From the NCBI GenBank assembly GCA_021162505.1, contig JAGGYO010000053.1, forward strand, positions 1 through 8,469: a stretch of 8,469 nt of DNA, read 5' to 3'. Position numbers and translations under genes: made by a program. Source of the DNA: a bacterium. Lineage in GTDB: Bacteria; AUK180. The notes below the pieces were generated by a model that was given only the letters and a program-made list of their open reading frames with translations, ran no database searches and had not been told where the DNA came from. This document shows, piece after piece, positions 1-7,153 of the stretch. Numbering within the stretch: position 1 is the stretch's first letter; each line of letters begins with the position of its first letter.

Positions 1-1
1 A

Positions 2-1249
2 ATTATAGATAATAAAATTATTTTTATGAGCAATAAAGACAATGAGCACCATCTTTATTATTACGATCTGCAAACAGGAGAGGTCTTTCAGATAAGTAAG
101 GGAATTTATCAAGATGAAGGTGTAATTTATAAAAATAATTTATATTATGTTGGTTTGAATTCTAACGGGTTTGATATCTATGAAAAAGAAAATGATACAA
201 AACTTACAGTAAATTTTCAAAATAGAACCAATAAAATTCAATTTTTATCAAACAATAATACTGAGAATTTTATGGAAAGAGAAAATCTCAATAATTTACA
301 AACCCATCTTTTGGGTCTTTTTCCCAAAATACGATTCCCTTTCTATCTTCCTGATTCAGACCGAATGTTCTACGGATTATATTTTATGGGAGAAAATACC
401 CTGAGTTCAATAAATTATGATCTTTTATTTACTCATGAGGATAAAACGGAAATTGAATTGAATCTATATACAAAAATATTTAAACCAATATATACCTACT
501 TATATTCAACCGAGAATAAATTAATCCAAGAATTCGCTATGGGATTACCTTTCTATTTTTATTCACCGAATACTAACTATGCTCTCTATTTTAGTTGTGA
601 TTTTGAGAATTATGTTGACAGTTCCGGCTTTGGCGGTACATTAAATTTCTTTGCGGAAAAGCTCTTTTTTACATATAATATTTATTTGAACAGCAGTAAA
701 AGCTATGAATCTGTAACATTTTCAGATACCAGTTCGGACTACCATATTACTTTTAACTATAGTACGCAAGATTATATTGTGGAAAACAATCTTTTCTATC
801 ACTACTATGACAAATTTTTCGCCAATATTTTTCTTAAATACCGTTATAGTTCTATATCATTGATAAAGGATTCATATAAATATCTAATTGGGAGATTGGA
901 GATAGGCAAAAGATTATTTAAATTTCATAAGGGACTATGGAATCCTAATATTTATTTTCAGGATCTTTTTATTAAAATTTCGGGTTCTTATGAATATTCA
1001 ATAATTTTTGATGAATTCTATTACAGGGATTATTCAATGGAAATTTCTATTGCTCAAGAAATAAAATTGTTATTTCAAATCCCGATATTTTTTGAAGTTT
1101 CAATCAAAACTGATTTAAAAAATAAGCCGTCATTTAATTTTGGTATAGGTCTTGACAGCGAATTTTATATGAGCAAAACCGTTAAACGACTATTTCATTG
1201 GAATGAAAGCAAAGATATTTTGAAAAATATGGATTTAATGATAAAATAA
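2..1249 (+). CDS. C-terminal part of a beta-propeller (PD40/TolB-like) plus beta-barrel outer-membrane protein, 5' truncated by window edge
   Basis: The frame is open to the first base of the window, and the first ATG (position 26) has no ribosome binding site and falls inside a repeat motif. I therefore read this as the 3' end of a longer gene. The first ~60 residues look like one or two PD40/WD40-like propeller blades: 'IIFMSNKDN' followed by 'LYYYDLQTGEVFQIS', then 'NNLYYVGLNSNGFDIY'. From about residue 95 (counted from that ATG) to the end the protein is rich in aromatic residues and alternates polar and hydrophobic positions in short strands, as in an outer-membrane beta-barrel. No enzymatic motif is visible. 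Large surface proteins with a TolB-like propeller ahead of a C-terminal barrel are known in FCB-type bacteria; the exact function here is unknown. The propeller call rests on motif likeness and the barrel on composition. It could instead be a periplasmic beta-rich protein. Confidence 0.7.
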   Translation: MIDNKIIFMSNKDNEHHLYYYDLQTGEVFQISKGIYQDEGVIYKNNLYYVGLNSNGFDIYEKENDTKLTVNFQNRTNKIQFLSNNNTENFMERENLNNLQTHLLGLFPKIRFPFYLPDSDRMFYGLYFMGENTLSSINYDLLFTHEDKTEIELNLYTKIFKPIYTYLYSTENKLIQEFAMGLPFYFYSPNTNYALYFSCDFENYVDSSGFGGTLNFFAEKLFFTYNIYLNSSKSYESVTFSDTSSDYHITFNYSTQDYIVENNLFYHYYDKFFANIFLKYRYSSISLIKDSYKYLIGRLEIGKRLFKFHKGLWNPNIYFQDLFIKISGSYEYSIIFDEFYYRDYSMEISIAQEIKLLFQIPIFFEVSIKTDLKNKPSFNFGIGLDSEFYMSKTVKRLFHWNESKDILKNMDLMIK

Positions 1250-1293
1250 ACCCATGAGAGATCAATATTCTTTTAATTGCAATCGGTATTATT

Positions 1294-2748
1294 ATGGATA
1301 ATTCAGGCCACCGGGAATTATATTATTCAGCACTTGTGAACCGTGCGAAGCTCTTTACATTATTAGGAAATTTTAAAGGTGCTATGGAAGAATTTCAGAG
1401 CATAAAGGTAAAATTTGCTTCCAATGAAAGAAAAAAAATATCTATTAGAACACGAATATGTAATTTATATTATAAATTAGGAAAGTATGATAAAGGGTTG
1501 GAAGTAGCTAAAAAGAACTTGACATCCGCAACATTAAAGAAATATTTAAATGAGTACTTCGATAATCTGATGGTCATGGCTTCTCTCAATTCGGGAAAAG
1601 GAAATATTTTAAAAAGTATTGAGATCGAAGAGGAGCTTGCTGAATTAATAAGGCAATTCCCCGATAAGCTGAAAAGCAATAAAAATTCCCTAATGTTAAG
1701 ATATGCTATCAGCTATGGAAGAATGGGAAAATTTGAAAAGGCTAAAAATATATTAGAAAAAGAGATAAGTATTAAGAATTTTGAATTATTGAACAAATCC
1801 GCTTACTATTCCACACTGGCAAATATTTACACCCATTTAAACGAAAATGATAATGCAGAGTTATTATATATTAAAAGTCAAAGAATAAAGAAAAAGATAG
1901 GGGATATCAATGGACTTAATACCCTTTATTATAATTTAAGCAGATTATATGTCCTTACCAATAGAGATAGAGATGGTGAAATCTTAATAAAAAAAAGCAT
2001 TGGGATCAGTAAAAAAATAGGAGATAGGTGGGGATTATTATACGGTTTCTTTGCTTTGGGCATGATATTAAAACACAGAGGGCATTTGAGTCGGGTATTA
2101 TTTCATTTTGAAAATGCGTTAAAAATTGGTAAGGGGGTAAATGATCAACTAATGATCTTAGCACTGCATATTAATATATCTGAAATGTTTGTCAAGTTAA
2201 TGGAACTGAAAAAAGCAAAGCAAGCACTTAGTAATGCTAAACATCTTAGAGATATAGTAAAAAATCCAACCTTTGATCTTTCTTATTATCAGGGTTTTTC
2301 AGAATATTATTATGCCGTGGGAGATTTTTCTAATGCCCGCGAAGCACTTGCTAAATATAATGCTATTACTTCAAAAAACAATGATCCTTCTGCACTTTTA
2401 TTTTCAAAAATCCATTTATGTAAAATTGAAATTGCCCAAAACTTAAAGAGTAAAGTGAGAATTAAGCAAGAAATTGAAAAAATAGAAGGTGAAATTGAAA
2501 ATAATAATATAAAATTTATTTTACTAAAAATTATATTTTTTATAAAATACGGTGAATATTCCAACGCTCTTATTTTGGCAAATAATGCTATTAAAGCAAT
2601 AAAAAAAGACGATGCTTATGAATATTATGGTGAAGCAAATTATCTCCTGGCACTTACATTAAAGCAATTGGGAAAACCATATAAGAAATATTTAAATGAA
2701 GCAAAAAAGTATGAGATCGAAAAAATCGCTTATTTTGAAATGAATTAA
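1294..2748 (+). CDS. Tetratricopeptide-repeat (TPR) protein, possibly the tail of a larger protein
   Basis: The 484 residues are almost wholly helical, with about ten degenerate TPR units of 36-42 residues. Recognisable units include 'RAKLFTLLGNFKGAMEEF' near the N-terminus, 'ANIYTHLNENDNAELLY', 'LSRLYVLTNRDRDGEILIKK', 'SEYYYAVGDFSNAREALAK' and 'LLALTLKQLGKPYKKYLNEA' near the C-terminus. TPRs form protein-binding superhelices. The spacing and the 'IKKKIGD...ISKKIGD' pattern resemble the C-terminal TPR arrays of bacterial kinase/ATPase/TPR or cyclase/TPR signalling proteins, but no catalytic domain is left here. The start is uncertain: ATG 1294 has no Shine-Dalgarno sequence. The frame stays open upstream to a TGA at 1255-1257 and encodes hydrophobic 'INILLIAIGII'. 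A GAGAG at 1256-1260 would suit only a non-standard ATT start at 1267. It lies 44 nt after the propeller/barrel gene and may be co-transcribed. It could be intact or a 5'-truncated remnant. Confidence 0.8.
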   Translation: MDNSGHRELYYSALVNRAKLFTLLGNFKGAMEEFQSIKVKFASNERKKISIRTRICNLYYKLGKYDKGLEVAKKNLTSATLKKYLNEYFDNLMVMASLNSGKGNILKSIEIEEELAELIRQFPDKLKSNKNSLMLRYAISYGRMGKFEKAKNILEKEISIKNFELLNKSAYYSTLANIYTHLNENDNAELLYIKSQRIKKKIGDINGLNTLYYNLSRLYVLTNRDRDGEILIKKSIGISKKIGDRWGLLYGFFALGMILKHRGHLSRVLFHFENALKIGKGVNDQLMILALHINISEMFVKLMELKKAKQALSNAKHLRDIVKNPTFDLSYYQGFSEYYYAVGDFSNAREALAKYNAITSKNNDPSALLFSKIHLCKIEIAQNLKSKVRIKQEIEKIEGEIENNNIKFILLKIIFFIKYGEYSNALILANNAIKAIKKDDAYEYYGEANYLLALTLKQLGKPYKKYLNEAKKYEIEKIAYFEMN

Positions 2749-2751
2749 AAT

Positions 2752-2774
2752 AAAACCGAAGGCCTCAAGGTTTT
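2752..2774 (-). terminator. Possible intrinsic terminator between convergent genes
   Basis: AAAACC (2752-2757) and GGTTTT (2769-2774) can pair around an 11-nt loop that itself contains the palindrome AGGCCT. Read on the minus strand the stem runs into a T-rich tract (GGTTTTATTTTAATT), which suits termination of the six-gene operon ending at 2815. On the plus strand the T-run is only four bases, so termination of the TPR gene is less convincing. The stem is only 6 bp and AT-rich, so the call is tentative. Confidence 0.4.
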
Positions 2775-2814
2775 GAATAAGGGCAAGTAAATATTTATTA
2801 TTTTATAAATTTTT

Positions 2815-3264
2815 TTAATCGTAAGATAATCTTGTTTTTTGGTCCGTTAATGTTGGCTTAATTAATTCTTTCCAGTGTGGTTTTTCCCATGTTCCCAGTT
2901 TTTTATGAACAGTATAATATTTCTCGGGAATGGGGTGTGTGCCAATTACAACCTCTACTTTGTATTGCTCTTCAATAAAATCCTTGAAATGTTGTATATA
3001 AGGGCATGGTGGATATCCAACTACCATTCCGGTTGCAAAATGTATTATCTTTGCTCCGTTTTTTATCATTTCTTCAGGAGCATACTCGATATTTCCACCC
3101 GGACAACCACCACATGTGGTATATCCGACTATTTCCAACTGGTCTTCTTTTTTATACTGAGTAAATGCACCTTCTCTATGTTTCATTGATCTAAAACATT
3201 TTCCCCCCGCACAAAGTTTATACCTATCGCAAATAATAATCCCGATCTTAATTTTTTTTCCCAT
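2815..3264 (-). CDS. CGGC domain-containing protein
   Basis: This small 149-residue cytoplasmic protein matches the CGGC family (Pfam CGGC), a putative metal-binding family of unknown function common in anaerobes. Visible features are the N-terminal strand 'KIGIIICDRYKLCAGGKCFRSM' with Cys12, Cys18 and Cys23, the signature CGGCPGG at residues 51-57, a conserved-looking 'GYPPCPY' at 83-89, and 'IGTHP' at 107-111. The clustered Cys and His residues suggest a bound metal or redox-active thiols; this is family-based inference. It is the last gene of the minus-strand operon. Its ATG lies inside the threonine aldolase gene (17-nt overlap) and is preceded by AAGGAG with a 7-nt spacer, so the start is well supported and translation is probably coupled. 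Length is normal for the family. Confidence 0.85.
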   Translation of the reverse strand: MGKKIKIGIIICDRYKLCAGGKCFRSMKHREGAFTQYKKEDQLEIVGYTTCGGCPGGNIEYAPEEMIKNGAKIIHFATGMVVGYPPCPYIQHFKDFIEEQYKVEVVIGTHPIPEKYYTVHKKLGTWEKPHWKELIKPTLTDQKTRLSYD

Positions 3265-4279
3265 ATAAATACTCCTTTACGCCCACCTCAAGGTTTTTGA
3301 GGTTGCTATCATTAACATCTTTATGAAATGTAACGCGGATACGATCACCATGGGGAATAACAAGGACTCCTTTCTTTTTTAAATATGTGATTAATTTTAA
3401 ATTATCCTTGATCCAAAAATAGACCATATTGGTTTGAACTGATTTCATATCTACTTTTATTTCTTTAAATTGTTTTATAAATTTAGCAAATTGTTCTGCC
3501 ATTTTATGGTCATCCTTCATTCTCTCAACCATTTTTTTTAATGAAATAATACCGGCAGCTGCAATTATTCCTACTTGTCTCATTCCACCGCCAAGCATTT
3601 TCCGTATCTTTCTTGCCTTTTTAATATCTTTCTTTGTTCCGACGATCATTGATCCAATGGGTGATGATAATCCCTTGGAAAGGCAAAACATAATAGTATC
3701 TGCATATTTTGCAATATTTTTTACATCGGTTCCAAGAAAAATGGCAGCATTGAATATTCTTGCTCCATCTAAATGAATATATAATCCATTTTTTTTTGCT
3801 AAATTATAAAGATCTTTCATATATTCTAATGAGAGGACTACACCTCCATCGTCATTATGGGGATTTTCAATACAGATCAATGATGTTTTAGGAAAATGAA
3901 TATCATCTTCGCGAATTGTATTTTCAATTTCCTTTAAATCCAGTATTCCGTATTTTGATCTTAATGTTCGCGTTTGCAGTAATCCATTTCTCGCTGCTCC
4001 TCCGACTTCATGCTGAATAATATGGGAAGAATCTCCAACTATAATTTCATCACCGGGATTTGTATGTAAACGAATGGCAATTTGATTCCCCATGGTACCG
4101 GAAGGTATAAAGAGACCCGCTTCTTTTCCTAACATTTTCGCAGCGAGTTTTTCCAATTTATTTACGGTGGGATCATCTTCAAAAACATCGTCGCCAACCG
4201 ACGCTTCAAACATTGCCTTTCGCATTTCGACCGTGGGCTTTGTAACCGTATCTGATCTAAAATCAGAATATTTTTTCAT
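3248..4279 (-). CDS. ltaE: Low-specificity L-threonine aldolase (PLP-dependent, fold type I)
   Basis: The enzyme cleaves L-threonine or L-allo-threonine to glycine and acetaldehyde in the cytoplasm. At 343 residues it is full length for the family. It opens with the family hallmark 'DFRSDTVTKPT' (residues 6-16), followed by 'VGDDVFEDDPTVNKLE' (28-43), 'PSGTMGNQIA' (59-68) that binds the PLP phosphate, 'SHI' with His86 expected to stack on the cofactor, 'HLDGARIFNA' (169-178) with Asp171 for the pyridine nitrogen, 'CLSKGLSSPIGS' (199-210) with Lys202 as the Schiff-base lysine, and 'RIRVTFH' (313-319) with a probable substrate-carboxylate arginine. The usual ENTHN motif reads ENPHNDDGG (138-146), a mild variant. 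The start is supported by AGGAG about 6 nt upstream. It lies 8 nt after the HIT gene and overlaps the CGGC gene. A role in glycine/threonine catabolism is expected. Confidence 0.95.
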   Translation of the reverse strand: MKKYSDFRSDTVTKPTVEMRKAMFEASVGDDVFEDDPTVNKLEKLAAKMLGKEAGLFIPSGTMGNQIAIRLHTNPGDEIIVGDSSHIIQHEVGGAARNGLLQTRTLRSKYGILDLKEIENTIREDDIHFPKTSLICIENPHNDDGGVVLSLEYMKDLYNLAKKNGLYIHLDGARIFNAAIFLGTDVKNIAKYADTIMFCLSKGLSSPIGSMIVGTKKDIKKARKIRKMLGGGMRQVGIIAAAGIISLKKMVERMKDDHKMAEQFAKFIKQFKEIKVDMKSVQTNMVYFWIKDNLKLITYLKKKGVLVIPHGDRIRVTFHKDVNDSNLKNLEVGVKEYLYGKKN

Positions 4280-4287
4280 TATTTCTC

Positions 4288-4791
4288 CTATAATTTAATT
4301 TTTTTAAATAAAGGAAGTAACCGTTTATATGTTTGTTGAGGTGTTTCCAGGATAAGTTTTGTTCCCGCAATGAGTTCCAAAAATCCAATCTCACTTTTAA
4401 AACGCGGAACAAGATGAATATGAATATGTTCCAAAGAGCCTCCTGAATAAGGTCCAATGTTCCAACCAATATTAAAAGATCCTGTTTGATATTCCTTCCC
4501 GATTATTTCCATTGCATTATTTAATAAAATATGGAGTTCATTCCACTCTATTTTCCTATATTTTTCCATTTTAATGATATGTCTTTTAGGAAGGATCATA
4601 AGATGTCCGGAGGTATAAGGATAAATATTAAGAACGATCAAATGATATTTCGATTCAAATAATCTTAAACTTTTTACTTTGGGATCGCCTTCAACAATTC
4701 CGCACAGAATACATTTCACATCGGGTCTTTCACCGTGCAAATATTTTTCCTTACCCAATACATAAAGATGCTTATGAAAAGCCCCTTCCAT
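4288..4791 (-). CDS. HIT family protein, AP4A phosphorylase/Fhit-like branch
   Basis: This 167-residue protein belongs to the histidine triad nucleotide hydrolase/transferase superfamily. The catalytic motif is 'GGSLEHIHIHLVPRF' (117-131), with the triad at His122, His124 and His126 (H-x-H-x-H). The N-terminal 'CILCGIVEGD' (27-36), with Cys27 and Cys30, and 'SGHLMILPKRHI' (61-72) are typical of HIT members that bind a structural zinc through two Cys and His residues. The 'FNIGWNIGPYSGGSLEHIHIH' segment resembles the bacterial diadenosine tetraphosphate phosphorylase-type subgroup, so the likely substrates are dinucleoside polyphosphates or AMP conjugates; that subgroup assignment is inference. 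The start ATG has only a weak purine-rich AAAAG upstream and sits 2 nt after the stop of the TlpA-like gene, so expression probably depends on coupled reinitiation. Confidence 0.9.
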   Translation of the reverse strand: MEGAFHKHLYVLGKEKYLHGERPDVKCILCGIVEGDPKVKSLRLFESKYHLIVLNIYPYTSGHLMILPKRHIIKMEKYRKIEWNELHILLNNAMEIIGKEYQTGSFNIGWNIGPYSGGSLEHIHIHLVPRFKSEIGFLELIAGTKLILETPQQTYKRLLPLFKKIKL

Positions 4792-4793
4792 TA

Positions 4794-5594
4794 TTATTTA
4801 CTTTTAAATTTTATAAATTCTCCCAGAGATACTAATGTTTTATTTATACAATCATTGGCGTCGTATATGGGAGTGCTCTTACTGAAAAGAGCTTCATTTT
4901 TTTCATTTAGATAGTTCAATTTAACCATTTGAAATCCGCCGACCTTTTTAAGCTCAACCCTCAATGTTTCCGTTCCTGTGTCATTGGTCGTTATGATCTT
5001 GTTTTTGGCCAGAAACGCCTTCACCATTGAAGTATAAGTACTTTCTGTGGCAAAGCCTTCATAAACCTTAATATTTAGTCTAATGGATTGCAAATGCTTC
5101 TTAGGTGCCACTAAATTTCCTTTAATAGCTTTGTTCAATTTCCCTATGGTATCTTCATGATATCCAATAATATCTAAAATAACTTTTCCATTTTTCAATA
5201 AGACATTTCTTGGAATGGAAATGGGTCCTTTCACCTTTTGATTGAGCGTGTATTGCTGGTGATAGATATCACGGAGAATATTTACAGCATCACTGCCGAA
5301 ATTTTCTTTCAAGAACTTTTTGATAGCTTCATTAGTGATATTACTTCCGTCCTCAGAGATGGCGTAGAATTGAAAATTCTTATTATCAATACCATCCACT
5401 AATTTTTTCAAATGCGGTAATTCATTCATACAGGGTTTACATGTTGTTGCAAAAAAATCCAAAAGGATCACCTTATTTTGCGTCTGACTTCTCAAGTTAA
5501 CAAGATTTCCTGAAATGTCTCTAATGTTAACAAAGGTAAAGCCGAAAAACAAAATTCCAATTAACAAAATAAATACTATTTTTTTTCTTTCCAT
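4794..5594 (-). CDS. TlpA-like thioredoxin-fold protein with an additional C-terminal domain, exported or membrane-anchored
   Basis: This 266-residue protein has a basic N-terminus and one hydrophobic segment (residues 6-22, 'IVFILLIGILFFGFTFV'), so it is secreted or anchored facing the periplasm. A thioredoxin-like/TlpA domain follows (about 25-160): 'VILLDFFATTCKPCMNELPHLKKL' carries the CxxC redox pair Cys52/Cys55, and 'GPISIPRNVLLKNGKV' carries the cis-proline Pro128. It probably reduces disulfides or delivers electrons outside the cytoplasm. The last ~100 residues (165-266) form a separate alpha/beta region ('LNIKVYEGFATEST...LRVELKKVGGFQMVKLNYLNEKNEALF'). I cannot assign it firmly; its pattern is loosely reminiscent of CsgG/FlgO-like domains. 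The start is supported by GAGGA about 9 nt upstream. The gene overlaps the preceding lipoprotein gene by 19 nt. Confidence 0.82.
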   Translation of the reverse strand: MERKKIVFILLIGILFFGFTFVNIRDISGNLVNLRSQTQNKVILLDFFATTCKPCMNELPHLKKLVDGIDNKNFQFYAISEDGSNITNEAIKKFLKENFGSDAVNILRDIYHQQYTLNQKVKGPISIPRNVLLKNGKVILDIIGYHEDTIGKLNKAIKGNLVAPKKHLQSIRLNIKVYEGFATESTYTSMVKAFLAKNKIITTNDTGTETLRVELKKVGGFQMVKLNYLNEKNEALFSKSTPIYDANDCINKTLVSLGEFIKFKSK

Positions 5595-6118
5595 ATATTA
5601 TTATCCTCAAATAGTGTGCCAACTACCATATTCTTTACCTGTATTTGATGAAATGTTTTCCAATATTCAGCCTTTTGTGAGATATTTTGCTTTTGGGAAA
5701 CAAAATCAATTATCTCTTCTCGTGCCTTATTTTCAATATCCATGGTGTCTTCTACATCTCTATAAATGATATTTTCCTTATCAGTTAGAAGTATTTTCAA
5801 TCTTCCGTTTTCACCTTCACCAATATACTTTTTCTTTAAGAACTCTTTGATCTTAGTACTAAAAAAGATCCTGTTCTTCATTGCAAGGTAGAAATCTTGT
5901 TCACTTTTTGGTACACTCTTTTCTATTTTTTTCGAATCATCTTCGTAGTAAAGCATTTTATTCTCAACGATCTTGAAATCACCCAATATTTGTTTTTCCA
6001 AAGTATCGGTTGTATCAATGATATTTACATTTATTTTTGGTCTTAATGTTATCGTACAATTTAATGAAAAGATGAGTATAAAAAGGAAAACACCTCTTCT
6101 AATCAGCAATGAATTCAT
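5576..6118 (-). CDS. DUF1318 (YdbL-like) putative lipoprotein
   Basis: I choose ATG 6118 (180 residues) over the longer frame starting at 6220, because this start gives an immediate lipoprotein-type signal: 'MNSLLIRRGV', a hydrophobic core, then 'FSLNC' with the lipidation cysteine at residue 21. The lipobox is relaxed, with Asn at -1. The longer form would bury that signal 35 residues in and overlap the TonB gene by 122 nt. The mature protein has 'LEKQILGDF' (40-48), 'AMKNRI' (79-84), 'GEGENGRLKIL' (100-110) and a C-terminal 'NMVVGTLFEDNNIWKEKK'. Together these resemble the DUF1318/YdbL pattern (arginine-rich helix, GE-x-x-G, terminal G...W-x-K). In E. coli YdbL works with YnbE and the AsmA-like YdbH in envelope lipid homeostasis; neither partner is in this window. 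The ribosome binding site is weak; the gene overlaps the TonB gene by 20 nt, which suggests coupling. Confidence 0.68.
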   Translation of the reverse strand: MNSLLIRRGVFLFILIFSLNCTITLRPKINVNIIDTTDTLEKQILGDFKIVENKMLYYEDDSKKIEKSVPKSEQDFYLAMKNRIFFSTKIKEFLKKKYIGEGENGRLKILLTDKENIIYRDVEDTMDIENKAREEIIDFVSQKQNISQKAEYWKTFHQIQVKNMVVGTLFEDNNIWKEKK

Positions 6119-7103
6119 ATTGTAATATATACTCGGATTCGACCGTTTTATCTCCTTCTTTGGCAGGGATAAAGAGACATTCTTTCGCGGCATTATAGGC
6201 ATTTTTATCAAGGGTGTCATTTCCGGTACTCCTTAATAACTTAACACTCTTTACATGTCCGTTTGCTGCGATACTTACTTTAATCTTAACCTTGCCGCCG
6301 ACACCCCTGGTTCTCCATCTATCAGGATAATCAGGTTCGGCTTTTTTTAATAATTTTGGAGGAAAGTAGGTTACTTCTTGTTCTTTTTCTTCTGCAATTC
6401 TTTTCTCTTCTGCTTTTTTCTTTGCTATCTTCTCTTCTTTTTTTCTTGTATTGGCTTGTTTTTTCTTAAGGGTATTTTTCATCTGTATTGCCTGTTTTTT
6501 TGCTGCTTCTTTGTACTTTAATTTATCATTTTCACGGGATAGAAGTAGTGGAAATGAGTCAATTATACCCAGTTGTTTTGTTAATTTACTTTGAATTGAG
6601 GACAATTCATCCATGGATACGGCTTTTTTTGCATTAGCCCATAGCGAACTTATCATAGTTTCACTGGTGCTGACCTTTAACCGAATTTCTTCAAATTTTT
6701 TAATTGAATTACCATTTTCTTCAGAAAAGGTTTTGAGCTTTTCCATTGCCTCTGCAAATTTGTTCATTAGAGCCTTATAGATTTTAGAGTGATTATTTAC
6801 ATTATCAAGCAATCTTTTGTATTCGTTTGTTTTTTTAATAAGAGGTTCTATTTCTGTTTTTGGATCATTTGTATCTAAGATTTTTTTTATTTCTTCATGC
6901 ATTGGAATTAAATTTTGAAGATCGTTGGTAACTATTTTATAATTCAAACCCGAAAGGAGATTATACAAATCTTCATATTCGATAAATTCATCATAATATG
7001 GTTTCAGATCAGCTTTTTTGCTTGGAGCAAAAAGAAAAACACCTAAACCAACTATAATAAGAACGATTTCAACATATAAAATTAACTTTTGACTTCCACT
7101 CAT
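6099..7103 (-). CDS. TonB C-terminal-domain energy-transducer-like protein with coiled-coil spacer
   Basis: The 334-residue protein has a short cytoplasmic N-terminus and one membrane helix ('LILYVEIVLIIVGLGVFLFA', residues 7-26). A long helical, charged middle region follows (30-245), ending in a Lys/Glu/Ala-rich coiled coil ('KKEEKIAKKKAEEKRIAEEK', 221-240). The TonB-type C-terminal domain is at about 249-332: 'PPKLLKKAEPDYPDRWRTRG', 'GGKVKIKVSIAANGHVKSVKLLRSTG', 'LDKNAYNAAKECLFIPAK' and 'ILQYEF'. TonB proteins couple inner-membrane energy (ExbB/ExbD) to outer-membrane transporters; no exbB, exbD or receptor gene is in view. The usual proline-rich spacer is absent and replaced by helix, so it could be a structural envelope-spanning protein instead. 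It is the first gene of the operon, with GGAG about 9 nt before the ATG. Confidence 0.85.
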   Translation of the reverse strand: MSGSQKLILYVEIVLIIVGLGVFLFAPSKKADLKPYYDEFIEYEDLYNLLSGLNYKIVTNDLQNLIPMHEEIKKILDTNDPKTEIEPLIKKTNEYKRLLDNVNNHSKIYKALMNKFAEAMEKLKTFSEENGNSIKKFEEIRLKVSTSETMISSLWANAKKAVSMDELSSIQSKLTKQLGIIDSFPLLLSRENDKLKYKEAAKKQAIQMKNTLKKKQANTRKKEEKIAKKKAEEKRIAEEKEQEVTYFPPKLLKKAEPDYPDRWRTRGVGGKVKIKVSIAANGHVKSVKLLRSTGNDTLDKNAYNAAKECLFIPAKEGDKTVESEYILQYEFIAD

Positions 7104-7124
7104 ATCAAATTACTCCATTTAATT

Positions 7125-7153
7125 ATTATAGAATAAATTACAAATAAAATCAA
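7125..7153 (-). promoter_or_regulatory. Sigma-70-type promoter for the TonB-to-CGGC operon
   Basis: On the minus strand TTGATT (7148-7153) and TATAAT (7125-7130) are separated by exactly 17 bp, with a perfect -10 and a near-consensus -35. Transcription would begin around 7118, leaving a leader of only ~15 nt that still includes the GGAG ribosome binding site (7113-7116) of the TonB-like gene. The -35 hexamer overlaps the transposase stop codon (7150-7152), so transposase transcripts would also enter the operon. Confidence 0.65.

Noticed and set aside
1470..2564. Minus-strand frames within the TPR gene (1470-1679 and 2310-2564)
   Set aside because: Both are mirror frames of an AT-rich helical coding sequence; their Ser/Phe/Ile-rich composition is what antisense of Lys/Glu/Asn-rich codons gives.
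2875..3189. Plus-strand reading frame opposite the CGGC gene
   Set aside because: It is antisense to a well-supported family member, has no ribosome binding site and shows a low-quality, Cys/Phe-rich composition.
4263..4469. Minus-strand frame within the HIT gene
   Set aside because: It is out of frame with the recognised HIT motif and has no family resemblance.
5515..5769. Plus-strand frame opposite the TlpA-like and lipoprotein genes
   Set aside because: It is antisense to two coding genes, with no start signal and no recognisable protein features.
6119..6220. Longer start (ATG 6220) for the DUF1318-like gene
   Set aside because: It would place the hydrophobic lipoprotein signal 35 residues inside the protein and overlap the TonB gene by 122 nt; the residues added only mirror the TonB coding sequence in another frame.
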